From: Cyanobacteria bacterium UBA11370
GTDB lineage: Bacteria; Cyanobacteriota; Cyanobacteriia; Cyanobacteriales; Coleofasciculaceae
Assembly (NCBI GenBank): GCA_003486645.1
Contig: DNGI01000530.1
Coordinates: forward strand, 1-8,935
DNA length: 8,935 nucleotides
Direction of reading: 5' to 3'
Position numbers and translations under genes: made by a program
Notes under the pieces: generated by a model
The model's database searches: none
What the model was told of the DNA's origin: nothing
The model's input: only the letters and a program-made list of their open reading frames with translations
Shown here: in pieces, positions 6,172 through 8,935 of the stretch
Layout: each line of letters starts with the position of its first letter
How positions within the stretch are numbered: the first letter of the stretch is position 1

Positions 6172-7857
6172 TTAGAACCGAAATGTAGTTCGCACTGTTC
6201 CGATTAAAACATCCTGATTATCGCTGTTGTGATTTGGTGCTGTTAACCAAATAATTGCAGGCGTAATCGTGATATTATCCGTCAACTGATATTGGTAGAA
6301 TGTCTCTAAATGTAGGGAAGTACTAGAATCATTAATTCCCAGATTTTTCAAACTATTATCTGTTGCTATAACCTTGGGTTCCATCCCAATAATTAAACCC
6401 CCTAAATTACCTGTTTTACCTAAATCGGGAAACGCTAACGTTACAGCCCAATTCAAAATACTAACATCTCCCTCACCAATCACCCGCGCCACCGTATATC
6501 CCGCCCATCCTCCCACAATAAACCGAGGATTCATTTGTACTGAAGCTGCAATCCCATAGGAATTACTCACAACAGGCAATCCTAATTGATTAAATAGATT
6601 CGCATGATTACTACCTGTTTGTAAGTCTTGATTGTAAGCATTAACATAGGTTAATCCAATGCTAATTTGCTCACTGGGTTGATAGACAACTTGAGCAATT
6701 GCCCCATAGGAACCGTCAAATAAACCGCTATTCAAATTAGGGTTATTTCCATTTTCTACTAAATAACCTAAACTGAATTCTAAACGATCATTAAAAGTAT
6801 GCTTCACCCCCACACCCGCACCTCTAACCAGATAGTAAATCGGAGGGCGAGTTGCAAAGCGAGAGACTGCACCGCTAGCACCATCCCCATCTAAATAGGG
6901 ATTCATCGTATTCGTAAAATCATCAGTATCTCCACCATTAGCAGCTACAACTACTTGAGTACGATCGCCTACTGGAAACGTATAAAGTAGGGCATCAATT
7001 TCTAAGTTGCTATCCATTGAACCTGTAAACGCCAGTTCTCCTTCCGGAGTCAAAGTCCGTTCTTCTAGAGAACCTAATCCTTCCGCTTGTAGTTCCGTTT
7101 GCAGTAAATCTCGACCCGTAAAACTGGTTTCTAAATTTAAGCGGGTGCGATGACCTAAACTAATCACATCATCAATCCTATTACCCTTTGTATTCTCGCC
7201 AGCAACAATCCCAACAGCGCCAACAATCACTTCGCCATCCAGTTTTGTAGTTGTAGAAAATTGAGTCAATTCCAGTTCAATTGTACGGGCAGTAACTGCA
7301 TCAACATCCCCCCGCAGTAACGATAATTCCAATATAAATTCATCGGTTAACTGTTCTAAAACCGTCAAATCTGCTGAAGGGACGCTATCTTGTTCTCTCT
7401 GTATCAACAAATAAATTTGTTCCAGAACATTGAATAACGCCGCTGCAAATTCATATCGAGTTATCGACTGGTTTCCTCGGAATGTACCATTAGGATAACC
7501 TGCAATAATGCCATATCGTTCAATAAGCGATCGCAATGCTTGATACGCCCAATCCCCTGGTTGTACATCTCTTAACTGAGAAACATTTGTGACTTGACCC
7601 AAAGGGTTAGGCGCTGGACTATCATTAGTATATTGATTGATTTGATCTAAAATACTGTTGGTTGAATCAGTTAAGTTTGTTGTTGATTCTGTTACATCGT
7701 TTGTTTTTTCTGTCAATTTTTCGTTAGTTGAATCTTGTACAACATTGACAGCCGCAGGATCTTCCGTAGCAACGGCACTACTACAGAAAACCAAAACCGC
7801 GATCGCACTGGCTGAACTCATCCGCTGAAACTTAGACCTAATTTGATACATTTTCAC
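6172..7857 (-). CDS. Cyanobacterial outer-membrane porin (SLH domain plus OprB-type beta-barrel)
   Basis: The 561-residue precursor starts with a basic stretch and hydrophobic core (14-30) ending AVA, a likely signal peptidase I site at 30/31. A Ser/Thr/Asn-rich linker (about 31-85) leads to one SLH domain (about 92-145, with DVQPGDWAYQALRSLIERY and GYPNGTFRGNQSITRYEFA split across it), thought to bind peptidoglycan-linked polymers. A coiled-coil segment (about 160-200) precedes an all-beta region to the end, closing with RTTFRF, a C-terminal Phe as expected for insertion by the BAM complex. This is the SomA/SomB-like architecture often labelled 'iron uptake porin'; the solute passed is not evident from sequence. 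Start: GTG 7857 lies five bases after GAGGAG, while ATG 7851 two codons on is the alternative. The gene has the same orientation as the protease gene upstream. Confidence 0.92.
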   Translation of the reverse strand: MKMYQIRSKFQRMSSASAIAVLVFCSSAVATEDPAAVNVVQDSTNEKLTEKTNDVTESTTNLTDSTNSILDQINQYTNDSPAPNPLGQVTNVSQLRDVQPGDWAYQALRSLIERYGIIAGYPNGTFRGNQSITRYEFAAALFNVLEQIYLLIQREQDSVPSADLTVLEQLTDEFILELSLLRGDVDAVTARTIELELTQFSTTTKLDGEVIVGAVGIVAGENTKGNRIDDVISLGHRTRLNLETSFTGRDLLQTELQAEGLGSLEERTLTPEGELAFTGSMDSNLEIDALLYTFPVGDRTQVVVAANGGDTDDFTNTMNPYLDGDGASGAVSRFATRPPIYYLVRGAGVGVKHTFNDRLEFSLGYLVENGNNPNLNSGLFDGSYGAIAQVVYQPSEQISIGLTYVNAYNQDLQTGSNHANLFNQLGLPVVSNSYGIAASVQMNPRFIVGGWAGYTVARVIGEGDVSILNWAVTLAFPDLGKTGNLGGLIIGMEPKVIATDNSLKNLGINDSSTSLHLETFYQYQLTDNITITPAIIWLTAPNHNSDNQDVLIGTVRTTFRF

Positions 7858-7862
7858 ATCTA

Positions 7863-7868
7863 CTCCTC
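7863..7868 (-). promoter_or_regulatory. Ribosome binding site of the porin gene
   Basis: The minus strand reads GAGGAG five bases before GTG 7857 and eleven bases before ATG 7851. The spacing slightly favours the GTG, but either start is possible and they differ by two residues only. Confidence 0.65.
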
Positions 7869-7920
7869 ACTTTCCTTCCTCATTGTTAATCGCTGAAATG
7901 GTCAGATGGCAAGAGTAATG

Positions 7921-7932
7921 AGAAAATTTTCT
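7921..7932. promoter_or_regulatory. Perfect 12-bp palindrome upstream of the porin gene
   Basis: AGAAAATTTTCT is fully self-complementary and lies about 64 bases before the porin start, inside the 148-bp gap between the protease and porin genes. Its place fits an operator. It is AT-rich, so chance is a real alternative, and I do not identify a regulator. No convincing -35/-10 pair was found beside it. Confidence 0.3.
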
Positions 7933-8005
7933 AAAAAAATTGAGTTGATTTGACAGTTGAGGAATTTTTTTTGGTCAAAGAAAGTGATGAACGTGGGGTT
8001 TATTT

Positions 8006-8830
8006 TTAATCTCCTATTCTCAGCGTTTGTGGCACTGATGTCCGTTCCTTAATTTTATACTGCCGTTCTTTAATTAAACGCTCCAATTCTTTAACCCGTT
8101 TACCAGGAGAAGGATGTGTCGTTAAAAAGTCAAAATCTGCCCCTGATTGCTGACTCAATCGCGCAAAAAAATCTGTTGCGCCAGCGACATGACCATAAGT
8201 ATCGTATAACAAAGTCAATCCAAATTCATCCGCCTCACGCTCCTGAGATTGGGAAAATTGGGACTGACTAATTGCCTGTAAACCGGAAACGGCTGCCGAT
8301 TGTAATGCTCCTGCATCACCCATAAAATAGGCTAAAGCTATTCGTAAAAGTAGCGCCCTCCCCAACCCGCGTAGATGATCTCGATGAGCAAAATGACCCA
8401 ATTCATGCCCCAATACCATCATCAATTCATTTTCGGATTCTACCTGTTTAAGCAAACCCTCATAAATTACAATCACATCCCCTGGTAATGCTATTGCATT
8501 CACTGTAGAATCTGGTAAATACAAAACCCGATAATCTCGTTTTTGCTGTTGTTCAGAAGGAATTTCTGTTTCTAACCGATCTAATAGTTCATTCAGAGTA
8601 TTTTGAGTCGGTGAAGGTTTCGCCTGCCGTTCGTACACTGGCACAATTACCCTTCCCAACTGTCGTTCTGCACTTGGAGGAATGAGTCCAATTATACCAT
8701 TGAGTAGGACGTTTAATAACCAAATAACACCAACAACAAACCCAATAAATAAGCCCAATAAAATCAACAGTTGGCGGTTATTAGGGGGAGGGTTGCGATC
8801 GCTAAATGTATGATTGGATTCAGAAGACAT
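8006..8830 (-). CDS. M48-family membrane-anchored zinc metalloprotease
   Basis: The 274-residue protein has a hydrophilic, Pro/Asn-rich N-terminus, one transmembrane helix (about 20-50) and a peptidase domain. The catalytic motif is HELGH (His142, Glu143, His146). The third zinc ligand is probably Glu197 in EREAD (197-201), and THPSPGKRV (238-246) carries the conserved His239-Pro of M48 enzymes. The region NAIALPGDVIVIYEGLL (111-127) is also typical of the family ('NAfalpgG.ifv..gLl'). Related proteins such as BepA/LoiP in Gram-negative bacteria act in envelope quality control; a similar periplasmic or membrane role is likely here. No tetratricopeptide repeats follow the peptidase domain, so it is a short form closer to LoiP than to BepA. 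Its ATG at 8830 has no clear ribosome binding site. The porin gene lies 148 bases downstream in the same direction. Confidence 0.92.
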   Translation of the reverse strand: MSSESNHTFSDRNPPPNNRQLLILLGLFIGFVVGVIWLLNVLLNGIIGLIPPSAERQLGRVIVPVYERQAKPSPTQNTLNELLDRLETEIPSEQQQKRDYRVLYLPDSTVNAIALPGDVIVIYEGLLKQVESENELMMVLGHELGHFAHRDHLRGLGRALLLRIALAYFMGDAGALQSAAVSGLQAISQSQFSQSQEREADEFGLTLLYDTYGHVAGATDFFARLSQQSGADFDFLTTHPSPGKRVKELERLIKERQYKIKERTSVPQTLRIGD

Positions 8831-8834
8831 AAAA

Positions 8835-8890
8835 GTTTTGAGTTTTGTTAGCGTAGCGGGACGTAGTTCGTTTTGAGTTTTGAGTTTTCA
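8835..8890. repeat. GTTTTGA heptamers around a GCGTAGCGGGACGTAG segment
   Basis: GTTTTGA-type heptamers occur at 8835-8848 (two units) and 8870-8890 (three units, the last GTTTTCA). They flank GCGTAGCGGGACGTAG (8851-8866), an imperfect internal repeat of the CGTAG type often scattered between cyanobacterial genes. The segment lies directly upstream of the protease gene and so overlaps its probable 5' untranslated region or promoter. Confidence 0.6.
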
Positions 8891-8903
8891 ATTAAAACTT
8901 CTT

Positions 8904-8924
8904 TCCCACTCCCCACTCCCCACT
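8904..8924. repeat. CCCCACT heptamer repeat at right edge
   Basis: Three CCCCACT-type units (8904-8910 beginning TCCCACT, 8911-8917, 8918-8924) lie near the window end. Bases 8904-8919 are the exact reverse complement of 152-167. The array may continue in altered form past 8924 (CCCTATT). Confidence 0.75.
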
Positions 8925-8935
8925 CCCTATTTTTA

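Noticed and set aside
7921..7932. Fur box controlling the 'iron uptake' porin
   Set aside because: The palindrome AGAAAATTTTCT does not match the GATAAT-based Fur consensus well, and the iron label of the porin family is itself uncertain.

Overview
The window looks like chromosomal DNA from a filamentous or colonial cyanobacterium. It carries at least nine perfect copies of the palindrome GCGATCGC (HIP1), which is strongly over-represented in many cyanobacteria. It also has cyanobacterial-type short tandem repeats, a Uma2-family protein with a Glu/Arg-rich tail, and an SLH plus beta-barrel outer-membrane porin of the type cyanobacteria use. No rRNA, tRNA, CRISPR array or transposase was seen.

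Positions 1-1640 are an accessory, repeat-rich segment. An 11-unit tandem array of a 9-bp motif (22-120) is followed by a heptamer repeat and a HIP1-containing stem-loop repeat. Next come a Uma2/DUF820-type PD-(D/E)XK protein (267-1016, +), a second copy of the stem-loop repeat, and a ParD/ParE-type toxin-antitoxin pair on the minus strand (antitoxin 1358-1624, toxin 1053-1358). The end of the toxin gene lies inside the second repeat copy.

Positions 1935-6149 hold the most unusual content: two adjacent plus-strand genes, 12 bp apart, that both encode large dynamin-like GTPases. The first (about 837 aa) has an N-terminal TerB-like helical domain, a long helical neck, a GTPase domain and a C-terminal helical region with a hydrophobic segment. 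The second (562 aa) has an early GTPase domain and a helical C-terminal half. Unequal pairs of this sort are known in bacteria (for example LeoB/LeoC and Campylobacter DLP1/DLP2) and act on membranes. Here the pair probably forms a hetero-oligomeric membrane-remodelling machine. A role in stress or phage defence is only an inference, from the TerB-like domain and the neighbouring toxin-antitoxin and nuclease-fold genes.

Positions 6172-8830 are two minus-strand envelope genes of ordinary type: an SLH/OprB-type porin (6172-7857) and an M48-family zinc metalloprotease with one N-terminal membrane segment (8006-8830). They are 148 bp apart and may or may not be co-transcribed. The window ends in more heptamer repeats (8835-8924). 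A 16-bp part of these is an exact inverted copy of the heptamer repeat near the left edge.
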